NCBI RefSeq assembly: GCF_016862555.1
Contig: NZ_BONE01000013.1
Location: 62,001 to 126,000, forward strand
Reading direction: 5' to 3'
From: Asanoa siamensis
GTDB lineage: Bacteria; Actinomycetota; Actinomycetes; Mycobacteriales; Micromonosporaceae
DNA length: 64,000 bases
The position numbers and the translations under genes are program-made. This document shows positions 1-8,897 of this stretch, piece after piece (position 1 is the first letter of the stretch; each line of letters begins with the position of its first letter). Below the pieces are notes generated by a model. It searched no databases. It was given only the letters and a program-made list of their open reading frames with translations, and was not told where the DNA came from.

Positions 1-1266
1 TTCACCCAGTGGGCGGTGGCGCCGTACGTCGGCGACGAGCTGCGGGCGATGGTGCTGGTCTGCACGGCCTCGTCGGCCCGCGACTCGACCTACGCGGGCG
101 AGGCGTTCTCGCTCGACACCGTGCTGACCTGGGCCGAGCTGCTGGCGGCCGAGGGCGCGCCGTTCTTCAGCCGCCAGGCCGAGCTGCGGCGCGGGCAGCC
201 CAAGCTGTTCCGCGGGCTGGCGACGCTGCCGCTGGAGACCGCGGACGCGGTCGCCACCGGGGCCGCGGTGCCGTTCTTCCAGGAGTGGCTGCGCGAGGTC
301 GCGCCGGACGCGGCCTACTGGGCCGACCGGGTGTTCGACGCCGGCGTGACCTCGGTCAAGGCGCCGATCGCCATGATCACCGGCTGGTACGACATCTTCC
401 TGACCGCCCAGCTCCGTGACTACGCCGCGCTGAAGGCGGCGGGGGCCGACCCGTACCTGATGATCGGGCCGTGGACCCATGGCAGCCCCGGGCTGCTCAC
501 CGCCTGGATGCGGGAAGGGCTCGCGTTCCTCTGTGACCGGATGCCGCGGGGTGGTGACGCGGCGGCGGCGCTGCGCGGGCGGTCGGGCGGGGCGCCGTGG
601 GACGGCGAGGTGCGGCTGCACGTGGCCAACGCCGGGTGGCGCTCGGAGCGGGCGTGGCCGCCGCCGGGGCGCTCGGCCGAGGTGCTGCTGCGGCCGGGCG
701 GCGGGCTCGGCGCGTCGCCGGGCGTGGGTGAGCCGTCCAGCTTCTACTACGACCCCGGCGACCCGACGCCGTCGGTCGGTGGGGCGGTGCTGACCGCGAA
801 CCGGGCGGGGCGGGTCGAGAACGGCTCGGTCGAGAGCCGCGACGACGTGCTGGTGTTCACGGGCGCGCCGCTGGAGTCGCCGTTCGACATGGTGGGCGAG
901 GTCGCGGCGACGATCTACATGGGCGGGGAGCCCGAGTTCTTCGACGTGTTCGTGCGGCTGTGCGACGTGGACCCGCGCGGACGGTCGTTCAACGTGTGCG
1001 ACGGGCTGGTCCGGGTGGTGCCACGGCGGTTCCGCCGGGATGCCGACGGGGTGACGCGGGTCGAGGTGCCGATGTACCCGACCGCCTACAGGTTCCAGGC
1101 CGGCCACCGGCTGCGGGTGCAGGTGGCGGGCGGGGCGCATCCACGGTGGGCGCGGAACCCGGGGACCGGGGAGCCGCTGGGGTCGGCGGTCGAGATGCGC
1201 GGCGGGCGGCGCTGGGTCTATCACGACGAGGCTCGGCCGTCGGCGGTGCGGTTCACGGTCGTCTGA
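1..1266 (+). CDS. CocE/NonD family hydrolase (X-Pro dipeptidyl-peptidase-like), 5' truncated
   Basis: The reading frame is open from the first base, so the N-terminus with the nucleophile elbow lies outside the window. The remaining ~420 residues fit the second half of an alpha/beta hydrolase of the CocE/NonD type: GWYDIF around residue 128, the usual site of the catalytic Asp, and GPWTHG around residue 156, the usual site of the catalytic His. A beta-rich C-terminal jelly-roll domain follows, with the conserved NPGTGEPLG near the end. Family members hydrolyse acyl esters or X-Pro peptides; the substrate here is unknown. No partner gene is visible because the upstream region is missing. Confidence 0.85.
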   Translation, partial: FTQWAVAPYVGDELRAMVLVCTASSARDSTYAGEAFSLDTVLTWAELLAAEGAPFFSRQAELRRGQPKLFRGLATLPLETADAVATGAAVPFFQEWLREVAPDAAYWADRVFDAGVTSVKAPIAMITGWYDIFLTAQLRDYAALKAAGADPYLMIGPWTHGSPGLLTAWMREGLAFLCDRMPRGGDAAAALRGRSGGAPWDGEVRLHVANAGWRSERAWPPPGRSAEVLLRPGGGLGASPGVGEPSSFYYDPGDPTPSVGGAVLTANRAGRVENGSVESRDDVLVFTGAPLESPFDMVGEVAATIYMGGEPEFFDVFVRLCDVDPRGRSFNVCDGLVRVVPRRFRRDADGVTRVEVPMYPTAYRFQAGHRLRVQVAGGAHPRWARNPGTGEPLGSAVEMRGGRRWVYHDEARPSAVRFTVV

Positions 1267-1545
1267 GCGCTTCGACGGCCTTGTAACAGCAGTGTGTTGG
1301 TTGCCGCTGCTTGCTTCTGGCGCGCGCCGTCGCGCGTATCTCCGCGTCATTGATCTTCAGATCCCTGCCCCCAGCTCCTCTTCCCCGTGGCCCTGCGGCG
1401 TCCCTCGTCCGGACAAATCGGATGTTCATGACTTTTGTTCGCGGTTTCCTCGCTTTTCCCGCCTGTCTCATTTCCGGCAAATAGCCTGAATTGACCGCTG
1501 GCGGAGCGGACCGTCGGGGGCTTCTGGTGGAACGGGGGACCGACG

Positions 1546-2649
1546 GTGCCATCTGCTCTCACGCGCGCGCTGCTCGCCGGCGCTCTGGCCGCCGCGGCGG
1601 CGGTCACCTTCCTGCCGGGCGTGGCCGCCGCGGCGCCGACGGCTACGGTCGCTGCGAACGGACCGCTCAATCTCCGAAGTGGACCGTCCACGGCGGACTC
1701 GCGTACCGGCTCGGTGGCCGACGGTGCCAAGGTGACCGCGGTCTGTCAGGCGTTCGGCCAGGAGATCGCGGGTACGCAGCGCAAGACGCCCTACTGGGAC
1801 CGCCTCTCCAACGGCCACTACGTCTCGGACGGCTACCTGAAGTGGTCGCCGGCGCGGCCGACGCTGCCCTGGTGCTCCAGCAAGGGCGCCACAGTGTCCA
1901 AAGTGAGCAGTGGCGGCGGGAAGGTCAACGTGCGGGCCGGCGCGAGCACCGGCACCGCCATCCTCGGTACGCTCGCCAACGGCAGCGGGCTGGCGATCGA
2001 ATGCCAGGTGTGGGGCCAGAAGGTGACCGGCCACGCCCGCACTACGAACGCCTGGAACAAGCTGACCAACGGGCGGTACGTCAGCGACGCGCTCGTCTCG
2101 TACAGCAAAGGTCTGCCGAATCTGCCGTGGTGCGGCCAGACGCCGCCGACGGTGCCTCCGGCGGGCGCGGCGGCGTTCGTCTCCCGCGTCGCGAAACCGG
2201 CGCAGTTGGGCTTCCAGAAATACAAGGTGCCGGCCTCGGTGACGATCGCGCAGGCGATTCTCGAGTCGGGTTGGGCGCGCTCCTATCTGACGCGGCGCGA
2301 CCACAACTACTTCGGCATCAAATGCTTCGGGTCGCCGGGGACGATCGCGCTCGGTTGCCGCAGTTATGCGACGCAGGAGTGCGAGAACGGCAAGTGCTAC
2401 GACACGACGGCGACCTTCCGCGCCTACAAGGACGCGACGGCGTCGTTCGCGGACCACGGCTATTTCCTCACCGTGCACGACCGCTACGACAAGGCATTCA
2501 AGTACAGCAACAACCCGAACCAGTTCGCTAAGGAAATCCACAAGGCCGGGTACGCGACGTCACCGTCGTACGCCAACGACCTGATCAAAATCATGAAGTC
2601 GTACGACCTGTACCGGTTCGATCCGAAGTCCCGGGCGGCGCGGAGCTAG
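1546..2649 (+). CDS. gsmA: GsmA-like secreted cell-wall hydrolase (SH3-SH3-GH73 glucosaminidase)
   Basis: A 367-residue exported peptidoglycan hydrolase. Residues 1-29 form a signal peptide ending near AAAAP. Two bacterial SH3 repeats follow (about 32-105 and 118-197), each with N(L/V)R(S/A)G at its start, a GxYVSD motif and a closing LPWC. The C-terminal ~150 residues are a glucosaminidase (GH73) domain with the catalytic Glu at residue 240 in ILESGW and the family signature NYFGIKC. This architecture matches GsmA, the Actinoplanes enzyme needed for separation of sporangiospores, so a role in spore maturation is inferred. The GTG start is chosen because a GGGGGA ribosome site precedes it at good distance. 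An intrinsic terminator follows at 2664-2701. Confidence 0.85.
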   Translation: MPSALTRALLAGALAAAAAVTFLPGVAAAAPTATVAANGPLNLRSGPSTADSRTGSVADGAKVTAVCQAFGQEIAGTQRKTPYWDRLSNGHYVSDGYLKWSPARPTLPWCSSKGATVSKVSSGGGKVNVRAGASTGTAILGTLANGSGLAIECQVWGQKVTGHARTTNAWNKLTNGRYVSDALVSYSKGLPNLPWCGQTPPTVPPAGAAAFVSRVAKPAQLGFQKYKVPASVTIAQAILESGWARSYLTRRDHNYFGIKCFGSPGTIALGCRSYATQECENGKCYDTTATFRAYKDATASFADHGYFLTVHDRYDKAFKYSNNPNQFAKEIHKAGYATSPSYANDLIKIMKSYDLYRFDPKSRAARS

Positions 2650-2663
2650 CGTCTCGGCGGGTG

Positions 2664-2701
2664 CGGCGAGGCCTGGCAGCGGCTGGGCCTCGCCGGCTTT
2701 T
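2664..2701 (+). terminator. intrinsic terminator after the GsmA-like gene
   Basis: A 10-bp stem (2664-2673 pairing with 2686-2695) around a 12-nt loop is followed by TTTT at 2698-2701. It lies just past the glucosaminidase stop codon and before the convergent rsgA gene. Confidence 0.65.
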
Positions 2702-2761
2702 GTCGGCTCTCGAAGCGGCGTGCGCTGACCGCCGCCGCGTGGCCCGGGACGCCGCGTTCAC

Positions 2762-3814
2762 TCAGCGGGCATCGCGGAGCCGCTGCTGTTTGAGCCGGGC
2801 ACGCTCGGCCTGTGCCTGACGGGCCGCCCGGCGCCGGGTCTCATACGCCACTTCCCGCTGAAGGCGCTGCCAACTCTCCCAGCGGCGCGGGCTGAGATCG
2901 CCGTCGGCCAAGGCCGCACGGACCGCGCACCCGGGCTCCGCCTCGTGAGCACAGTCGGCGAACCGACAGGCGGCCACGACCTCGGCCACGTCGGCAAAGG
3001 CCCGGTCGAGACCCTCGGCCCCCTCAAGCAGGCCGACCTGCCGCATCCCGGGCGTATCGAGCACCGCACCGCCGCCCGGGATCGGGATCAGCGCGCGGTA
3101 GGTCGTCATGTGCCGCCCCTTGCCGTCGCTCTCCCGGACGGCCCGCGTCGCCATGACGGATGCGCCGGCGAGTGCGTTCACCAGCGTCGACTTGCCGGCG
3201 CCGGACGGACCCAGCAGCCCCAGCGTGCGGCCGGGAGCGACCAGCGGTTTCAGCTTGTCGAGGCCCTGCCCGGTGCGGGCGCTGACGGTCAGGATCTCGA
3301 CGCCCGGCGCGGACCGGGCCAGGTCTCTCGCGACCGCCTCGGGGTCGGGCGCGGTGTCGCACTTGGTCAGCAGCACGAGCGGGCGCGCGCCGGAGTGCCA
3401 GGCGAGGGCGAGCAGGCGCTCGACGCGCCCGACCTCGGGAGCGGGATCCATGGGCTCGACCACCGCGGCGACGTCGAGGTTGGCGGCCAGCACCTGCCCG
3501 GACGAGTCCTTGTCGGCGGTACGCCGCACGATCGCGGTGCGCCGGGCCAGGACGGCCTCGATCGTGACCCGGTCGTCGGGCCAGGCGCGCACCAGCACCC
3601 AGTCGCCGGCGCACGGCAGCCGGGCGGGGTCGCGGGACGCGGCGGCCAGCACGGCGCCGGCGAGGCTGGCGCGGACGGGACCGCCAGCGGCCAGCACGGT
3701 GCAGACGCCGCGGTCGACCCGGGCCACCCGGCCCGGAACCACGTCGGCGTCGAGCACCGGCAGGTCACCGGCGTAAGCGGCGTCCCACCCGAGGGACGCG
3801 AGATCAAAGATCAT
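2762..3814 (-). CDS. rsgA: ribosome small-subunit-dependent GTPase A
   Basis: A 350-residue circularly permuted GTPase that checks late 30S subunit assembly. An N-terminal OB-fold is followed by the motifs in permuted order: G4 LLTKCD, then the P-loop GPSGAGKST, then G3 DTPGMR. A C-terminal zinc knuckle reads CRFADCAHEAEPGC and a basic Arg/Lys/Gln tail ends the protein. The frame stays open upstream for 111 more codons, but that stretch is antisense to the MDMPI gene and does not look coding, so the ATG at 3814 beginning MIFDLASLGW is preferred. The gene is divergent from the MDMPI-like gene at 3906 with only ~90 bp for both promoters. Confidence 0.93.
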   Translation of the reverse strand: MIFDLASLGWDAAYAGDLPVLDADVVPGRVARVDRGVCTVLAAGGPVRASLAGAVLAAASRDPARLPCAGDWVLVRAWPDDRVTIEAVLARRTAIVRRTADKDSSGQVLAANLDVAAVVEPMDPAPEVGRVERLLALAWHSGARPLVLLTKCDTAPDPEAVARDLARSAPGVEILTVSARTGQGLDKLKPLVAPGRTLGLLGPSGAGKSTLVNALAGASVMATRAVRESDGKGRHMTTYRALIPIPGGGAVLDTPGMRQVGLLEGAEGLDRAFADVAEVVAACRFADCAHEAEPGCAVRAALADGDLSPRRWESWQRLQREVAYETRRRAARQAQAERARLKQQRLRDAR

Positions 3815-3905
3815 GGGTGCCTTTCCTTCGTTGGCATCGACGGTAGGCCGCCGTCGAGGGGGCCGAAACCGAATTCCGGCGGGGGCACCGACTAGGGTGG
3901 TCATC

Positions 3906-4604
3906 GTGACCACGGACCCGCTGGCGCTGATGGCCGAGGTCGACCGCGCGACGGACCGGTTGATCGCGACAGCGGCCGCTTTCGACGACGCCGCGGTCGC
4001 GGCCCCGTCCCTCCTGCCGGGCTGGACCCGCGGCCACGTCCTGGCCCACGTGGCCCGCAACGCCGACGGCATGCGCAACCTGCTGACCTGGGCGCGCACG
4101 GGCGTGGTCACGCTCCAGTACGAGCCGGGCCAACGCGAGGCCGACATCGAGGCGTACGCTTCGCGCCCCGCGGCCGAGCACCTGGACGACCTACGCGCCT
4201 CCGCGGCCGCCTACTCCGCGGCGGCGGCGTCGCTGACCCCGGAGCAGTGGACGACCACCCTCGACGTCCCCGGCCACCCGCAGTCGGCGGCGTTCGGCGT
4301 GTGGCGCCGCCTGCGCGAGGTCGAGGTGCACCACGTCGACCTGGGCGCGGCGTACGGGGCTTCCGACTGGCCCGACTGGTTCGGCCACCGCCTGCTGCAC
4401 GAGGTGGTCAGCGACCTGGACTCTTCGGTGCCGCTGGTGCTCCAGCCGGCCGGCGCCGGCCACCCCCTGGTCGTCGGCGCCGACGGCCCGGTGATCTCAG
4501 GCTCGGCCTGCGCCCTGGCGGCGTGGTTGACGGGCCGCTCGTCGGGCGCGGACCTGTCGGTGTCGCCGTCCGGCCCTCTGCCCACCCTACCCACCTGGAT
4601 GTAA
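3906..4604 (+). CDS. maleylpyruvate isomerase family mycothiol-dependent enzyme (MDMPI/DinB-like)
   Basis: A 232-residue four-helix metal-binding protein of the MDMPI/DinB superfamily, whose studied members use mycothiol as thiol cofactor. The metal-binding His motifs are visible as HVLAHVARNADG near residue 45 and EVEVHHVDLG near residue 140. The GTG at 3906 (protein beginning VTTDPLALM) is preferred over upstream in-frame GTG codons because homology to the family begins there. It is followed after 12 bp by the MBL-fold gene, so the two are likely cotranscribed. The substrate is unknown; a thiol-dependent isomerase or transferase is a family inference only. Confidence 0.85.
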   Translation: MTTDPLALMAEVDRATDRLIATAAAFDDAAVAAPSLLPGWTRGHVLAHVARNADGMRNLLTWARTGVVTLQYEPGQREADIEAYASRPAAEHLDDLRASAAAYSAAAASLTPEQWTTTLDVPGHPQSAAFGVWRRLREVEVHHVDLGAAYGASDWPDWFGHRLLHEVVSDLDSSVPLVLQPAGAGHPLVVGADGPVISGSACALAAWLTGRSSGADLSVSPSGPLPTLPTWM

Positions 4605-4616
4605 CGGAGAACCGCC

Positions 4617-5276
4617 ATGTCGTCGTCGTACACCGGCAACGTCGAGCCCGGCGGCGCGCCGGACGTCCGCGAGCTGCCCAACCTGCGCATCACCAAGCTG
4701 TCGGTGGGCCCGATGGACAACAACGCCTACCTGCTGGAGTGCATCCCCACGGGTGATCTCCTGCTGATCGACGCGGCCAACGAGGCACCGCGCCTGCTGG
4801 AGCTCGTAGGCGACCGCCGCCTGTCCACTGTGGTCACCACGCACCAGCACATGGACCACTGGGTGGCGCTGGAGGAGGTCGTAGCGGCAACCGGCGCCCG
4901 CGCCCTGGTCCACCCGGACGACGCGGACGGCCTACCGATCGCCACGTCCCCGGTGGTCGACGGCGACCGCATCCCGATCGGCGACTGCGAGCTAGAGGTC
5001 ATCCACCTGGTCGGCCACACACCGGGTTCGATCGCCCTGGTCTACCGCGACCCGTCAGGAGTCCCGCACCTCTTCACGGGCGACAGCCTGTTCCCGGGCG
5101 GCGTCGGCAACACGCACGACGACCCGGTGGCTTTCACGTCCTTGATCGGCGACGTGGAACGCAAACTCTTCGACGCCCTCCCGGACGACACCTGGTTCTA
5201 CCCGGGCCACGGCAAAGACTCGACCCTGGGCACGGAACGCCCGTCGCTCCCAGAATGGCGCGCCCGCGGCTGGTGA
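4617..5276 (+). CDS. MBL-fold metallo-hydrolase (glyoxalase II-like)
   Basis: A 219-residue metallo-beta-lactamase fold hydrolase. The binuclear zinc motif THQHMDH sits near residue 77, a further ligand His in LVGHTPGS near 129, the bridging Asp in FTGDSLF near 151, and the last His in YPGHGKDS near 197. Relatives hydrolyse thioesters such as S-lactoyl-thiols, which would fit the neighbouring MDMPI-like gene 12 bp upstream. Orthologues usually lie beside uvrA in actinobacteria (Rv1637c next to uvrA in M. tuberculosis); here uvrA is almost 22 kb away, so the interval may hold inserted genes. Confidence 0.88.
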   Translation: MSSSYTGNVEPGGAPDVRELPNLRITKLSVGPMDNNAYLLECIPTGDLLLIDAANEAPRLLELVGDRRLSTVVTTHQHMDHWVALEEVVAATGARALVHPDDADGLPIATSPVVDGDRIPIGDCELEVIHLVGHTPGSIALVYRDPSGVPHLFTGDSLFPGGVGNTHDDPVAFTSLIGDVERKLFDALPDDTWFYPGHGKDSTLGTERPSLPEWRARGW

Positions 5277-5610
5277 CTGAGCCGGGCTGGACGCAAGCCC
5301 GCGTGATCGACGTGCCACTTTAGAGATCGTCCAGTTGGACGCGGGAGGCCTCTAGTTGACGCCTTGGCCTGCCAGATGGACGGCCGCGATCGGCCAAAGC
5401 GCCGTTGCGTGATCGACCGCTGGGCAACGGCGGAAGTCCTGCGCTACATCCGCGCCGGACGGAGCGGCGAGCCTGAATCGGGTCAACCGGACGAAGGATG
5501 AACAACAGGGCAGGAAACGGACACACTTGCGTCGGTCGGCCGCTTCGCGCCGGCCATCGCCCCTGCGACGGCGAATCGTCTTCGCAGTTCGTGTCCGGAA
5601 GGCTCCACGG
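5277..5610. other. intergenic region, no gene recognised
   Basis: About 330 bases between the MBL-fold gene and the preferred start of the CapD-like gene. A TTG-initiated upstream extension of the next frame (from 5527) is possible but its Arg-rich translation resembles non-coding sequence. I see no convincing terminator, promoter or RNA here. Confidence 0.4.
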
Positions 5611-6699
5611 TTGTCCACTCTGGTCTCTGCGACGGTCAACGACCTGATCGGTCGCGACGTCACGATCACGTACTCCGCCCAGGCCCGGGCGTCGGTCGAC
5701 GGTAAACGGTTCTTGGTCACCGGGGCCGGCGGCTCGATAGGCAGTGAAATCGTGCGTCAGTTGGTCTCACTTGGCGCTGGCGCCGTTTACATGCTCGACC
5801 ACGACGAGGGAGCGCTCCACGCGCTTCAGCTCGAGCTTCGGGGGCACGGGCTGCTCCAGGACGACACGGTTCTGCTCGCCGACATCCGTGACGGCAGGAC
5901 ACTCCGGAGGATCTTCGCCGAGGTAGCGCCGACGACTGTGTTCCACGCGGCGGCCCACAAGCATCTGCCCTTACTGGAGCGCTTTCCCGCCGAGGCGGTC
6001 CGGACGAATGTGTTGGGTACCGCGAACACGGTACGTGCCGCCGCCGCGGCCGGAGTGCGCCGTTTCGTGAATGTGTCGACCGACAAGGCCGCAGCGCCGG
6101 TATGTGTACTGGGCGCGACGAAGCGCGTAGCAGAAGTGGTTACGGCTCGGGAGGCCAAGCCCGGAACGGCGGTCGCATCGGTTCGCTTCGGCAACGTACT
6201 CGGAAGTCGAGGGTCTCTGCTTCCGACGCTGCACTGGCAGCTGACGCATGGCGTCCCGGTCACGGTGACCGATCGTGCGGCGACCCGGTTCTTCATGACC
6301 ATCCCGGAGGCCTCCAGCTTGGTCATCGAGGCGTCGGCAATGGCCAGCACCGGCGAGACGTACGTACTCGACATGGGGACTCCCGTGTCAATCCAAGGTC
6401 TGGTCAACCGGTACGCACGACACCTGGGCGTTCCTGCTCCGCGCATCGAGTACACCGGGTTGCGCCCGGGGGAGAAGTTGCACGAAGAGTTGAGTGACGG
6501 CGCGGAAACGCGGGGGTCGACCGAGCACGAACGGATCTGGCGGATGACGTCCACCGCGCCCTGCCCGACGGACTTCCCGGCGCGGCTGCAGCGGCTGGGC
6601 CACGCCGCGGCCAGCGGTCGCGACCACGCGATCAGGGCCCATCTCTGGTCCTTGCTGCCGGTGGGATCGGCCGCTCGAGCCGTGACGGCGGCGGCGTGA
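5611..6699 (+). CDS. soluble CapD/FlaA1-like nucleotide-sugar dehydratase/epimerase
   Basis: A 362-residue extended short-chain dehydrogenase of the polysaccharide biosynthesis (CapD/FlaA1/WbpM) family. The NAD(P)-binding motif VTGAGGSIGSE lies near residue 36, followed by HAAAHKHLPL and STDKAA, then LGATKR and the C-terminal LRPGEKLHEEL signature. The four-helix membrane region of full-length CapD/WbpM proteins is absent; only the GRDV motif just before the catalytic domain remains. At the catalytic Tyr position the chain has Leu (VLGATK), whereas short FlaA1 forms have Tyr and long forms Met. The TTG at 5611 is chosen for its GGAAGG ribosome site. Codon use shows more A/T at third positions than the neighbours. 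Probably converts a UDP-HexNAc for the glycosyltransferase encoded next. Confidence 0.82.
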   Translation: MSTLVSATVNDLIGRDVTITYSAQARASVDGKRFLVTGAGGSIGSEIVRQLVSLGAGAVYMLDHDEGALHALQLELRGHGLLQDDTVLLADIRDGRTLRRIFAEVAPTTVFHAAAHKHLPLLERFPAEAVRTNVLGTANTVRAAAAAGVRRFVNVSTDKAAAPVCVLGATKRVAEVVTAREAKPGTAVASVRFGNVLGSRGSLLPTLHWQLTHGVPVTVTDRAATRFFMTIPEASSLVIEASAMASTGETYVLDMGTPVSIQGLVNRYARHLGVPAPRIEYTGLRPGEKLHEELSDGAETRGSTEHERIWRMTSTAPCPTDFPARLQRLGHAAASGRDHAIRAHLWSLLPVGSAARAVTAAA

Positions 6700-7964
6700 T
6701 GATCTCGTACACCTGGCTCGCATGGCTCGTCAGCCTGCTCTGTCTGCCGCTGCTGTACGTCTTGATCGACACGCTCGGCGGCCTTCGCGGCAAGCACCAC
6801 CGCGGCATTGCGACCCCGCACCCGCCCGTCGAGGACTTCACCGTCCTCGTACCGATCTACGGCGATGTCCGCTACCTCGAGAACGTCGCTTACCTGGCCG
6901 AGTACGGCGCCCGCGTCGTCCTCTGCACCACCGCGAGCGAGACGCCGGCCTTTTATGCGGCGCTCGACGAACTCTCCGCCGTTCACGGGTTCCGCGTCTT
7001 CCGTGGCACTGTCCCGGTGACGCAGGCCAACGCCGGGGCCTCGGGACGGCGTGCTACCAGCGGTACGATCCGCGATCGACTGATCCGCGATGCCCTTCAG
7101 TTCGTCGACACCCCGACCGTGGTGTGCATCGACGCGGACACGACCACGACCCGACCTCTGCAAGAGCTTGTCGGCACCTTCGTCGGGAATCAGTTCGATT
7201 TCGCGTCCGTGCGCTTGATCCCCTCGAATACCGACCGGCTTCTTGGCCGACTACAGGCCTACGAGTACCGGTTGTCCATGCAGATGCGCCGCATCGCACC
7301 CTGGATGGTTTCGGGCGCCTGTCATGTTGCCCGCACCCCCGTCCATCTCGAAGTGATGCGCCGGCATTCGTTGTTCTTCCAAGGAAACGACGTCGAGGCC
7401 GGCATCATCGCGTCAGCCTTGGGCTACCGCGTCGGCCACATCCCGTTCGATGTGCCGACGACCGTTCCCGACCGGATCAAACCCTGGTTTCGGCAACGCC
7501 TCGCATGGGCCGGCGGTGAGTTCCGGCTCTTCGCGCTGAACCTCCACCTGGCCCGCCGACACCCCTGGTTCTGGGCCTATGGGACTCTCATCACCCTTGT
7601 CGGTCTGCCACTGCGGTGGGCATCCGCGAGTCATCCTGCTTGGCCGCTCGCTGCCCTCGCCATCCTCTACTTCGGTGGCTGCCTTTACCTTCACTACCGC
7701 CACCGCGGCTGGACTCTTCTGCTACTTCCCTTCTACACCGCGTTCAACAGCCTGGTCATGACTCCACTGGGCGCCGTCTGGTACGCCGTCATGGCGGTTC
7801 GTGATCGCAACCCCGGCATCATCAGAACAAGATTGACGAGGTATCCGGCGGCAGCATCGATCACGCAAGCGAGAGAGCTTCTGGCGATCGAAGCGCTTTC
7901 GACGGATACGCAGATCCTTCCAGTCGTCCCGTCGCGCGCTCGACCGATCGAGGCGTCGCATTGA
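6699..7964 (+). CDS. membrane family-2 glycosyltransferase (processive-synthase-like)
   Basis: A 421-residue inner-membrane glycosyltransferase of GT2 type. One N-terminal membrane helix (about residues 4-27) leads into a GT-A catalytic domain with DADTTTTRP as the metal-binding DxD region (near 145), GNDVEAG where processive synthases carry an (E/G)D acid (near 230), and RQRLAWAGG as the QxxRW-like motif (near 268). Two or three further membrane helices lie between about 290 and 365. Its ATG overlaps the stop of the CapD-like gene (TGATG), indicating translational coupling. The pair probably makes or decorates a surface glycan; donor and product cannot be told from sequence. Confidence 0.82.
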   Translation: MISYTWLAWLVSLLCLPLLYVLIDTLGGLRGKHHRGIATPHPPVEDFTVLVPIYGDVRYLENVAYLAEYGARVVLCTTASETPAFYAALDELSAVHGFRVFRGTVPVTQANAGASGRRATSGTIRDRLIRDALQFVDTPTVVCIDADTTTTRPLQELVGTFVGNQFDFASVRLIPSNTDRLLGRLQAYEYRLSMQMRRIAPWMVSGACHVARTPVHLEVMRRHSLFFQGNDVEAGIIASALGYRVGHIPFDVPTTVPDRIKPWFRQRLAWAGGEFRLFALNLHLARRHPWFWAYGTLITLVGLPLRWASASHPAWPLAALAILYFGGCLYLHYRHRGWTLLLLPFYTAFNSLVMTPLGAVWYAVMAVRDRNPGIIRTRLTRYPAAASITQARELLAIEALSTDTQILPVVPSRARPIEASH

Positions 7965-7986
7965 TGGGCGTCCGGCTGGCCGTTCG

Positions 7987-8331
7987 TCACTGATCGTGCG
8001 CCGTTGAGATCGACTGGTCAATCGTCAGCGACCTCGAGGTGGGATCGGGCGTGAGCCAGCCCGTTGACTCGTCGCTCGGCAGCAGTGTGGCCCAGTCGAT
8101 CTCGTCTCGGTGTCGCACGGTGGGGTTCAGGAAGAGAACGAACGTCCACGTGTCCTGACCGGTTGGGCCACACCAGGCCATGCCTCGAATGCAGGGTCGT
8201 TCCGCGAGCAGGTCGTACTCCTCGGGGACGAAGCCGTCACACCAGAACTGTCGAAGGTCCTTGTCGGTGAAGCCGCGGAACTCGGCGGACACTCGATACT
8301 CCAGCCGGAGCCAGAAGTCGTCCTCGTTCAT
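7987..8331 (-). CDS. conserved hypothetical protein
   Basis: A 114-residue soluble acidic protein beginning MNEDDFWLRLEYRVSAEF, rich in Trp and with a central WCDGFVPEEYDL and a GxAWCGPTGQDTW segment. The pattern looks like a small actinobacterial family I recall as uncharacterised; no catalytic motif or membrane segment is visible. It is convergent with the glycosyltransferase gene, 22 bp apart. No function is assigned. Confidence 0.7.
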   Translation of the reverse strand: MNEDDFWLRLEYRVSAEFRGFTDKDLRQFWCDGFVPEEYDLLAERPCIRGMAWCGPTGQDTWTFVLFLNPTVRHRDEIDWATLLPSDESTGWLTPDPTSRSLTIDQSISTAHDQ

Positions 8332-8570
8332 GAATGCCTCCTCGGCCAGCCATTACAGCGCCGGCCGTGGATTCTGTCGATATCACCGCGCCTGCTGGTC
8401 GGCGTTCGGCGCGTCGTTCGGCCTTGCTGGCTCTGCCGTACAGGGGCGACTGCTGGCCATAACCGGCGCGGCCGGGCACAGCTTCGATCCGACCGGGATC
8501 GGATCGTCGGCGGCGTCGGTCGGGACGGTGCTGGTGGGCAGCACCCCGTGATTCGGCATAGGTTGGCGGC

Positions 8571-8855
8571 ATGCCGAAAGCGATCTGGAAAGACCTCGTC
8601 ATCGCCGACTCCGATGACACCGTCGTCGTCGAGGGCAACCACTACTTCCCCCGGGCGTCGCTGCGGGATGACCTGATCAAGGAGTCGGGGACGCACACCG
8701 TGTGTCCCTGGAAGGGCACCGCCTCCTACTACTCCCTCGAGCATGACGGGCAGGGCAGCGCCGACGCTGTCTGGTACTACCCCGATCCGAAGCCTGAGGC
8801 CGAGATGGTGCGTGATCGGGTGGCGTTCTGGAAGGACGTCCGCGTCGTCGACTGA
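8571..8855 (+). CDS. DUF427 domain protein
   Basis: A 94-residue single-domain protein that matches DUF427 along its whole length. Hallmarks are the opening KAIWKDLVIADSDDTVVVEGNHYFP, given here only as residues 3-27, then the central CPWKGTASYY near 45 and WYYPDPKPEAEMVRDRVAFW near 67-86. Family members are small beta-rich proteins without an established activity. The start ATG is the only reasonable one. The 239 bases upstream (8332-8570) carry no recognisable gene. Confidence 0.88.
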   Translation: MPKAIWKDLVIADSDDTVVVEGNHYFPRASLRDDLIKESGTHTVCPWKGTASYYSLEHDGQGSADAVWYYPDPKPEAEMVRDRVAFWKDVRVVD

Positions 8856-8897
8856 GCGGCACGGGCGCCAACGCGACGTGGCGCCCGTCACCGCAGC

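Noticed and set aside
1267-1545. Possible cyclic di-AMP (ydaO) riboswitch before the cell-wall hydrolase
   Set aside because: Such riboswitches precede actinobacterial cell-wall hydrolases, but the conserved core could not be found in this leader.
8332-8570. Open frames on both strands between the 114-aa and DUF427 genes
   Set aside because: Low-complexity translations without family features; treated as non-coding.
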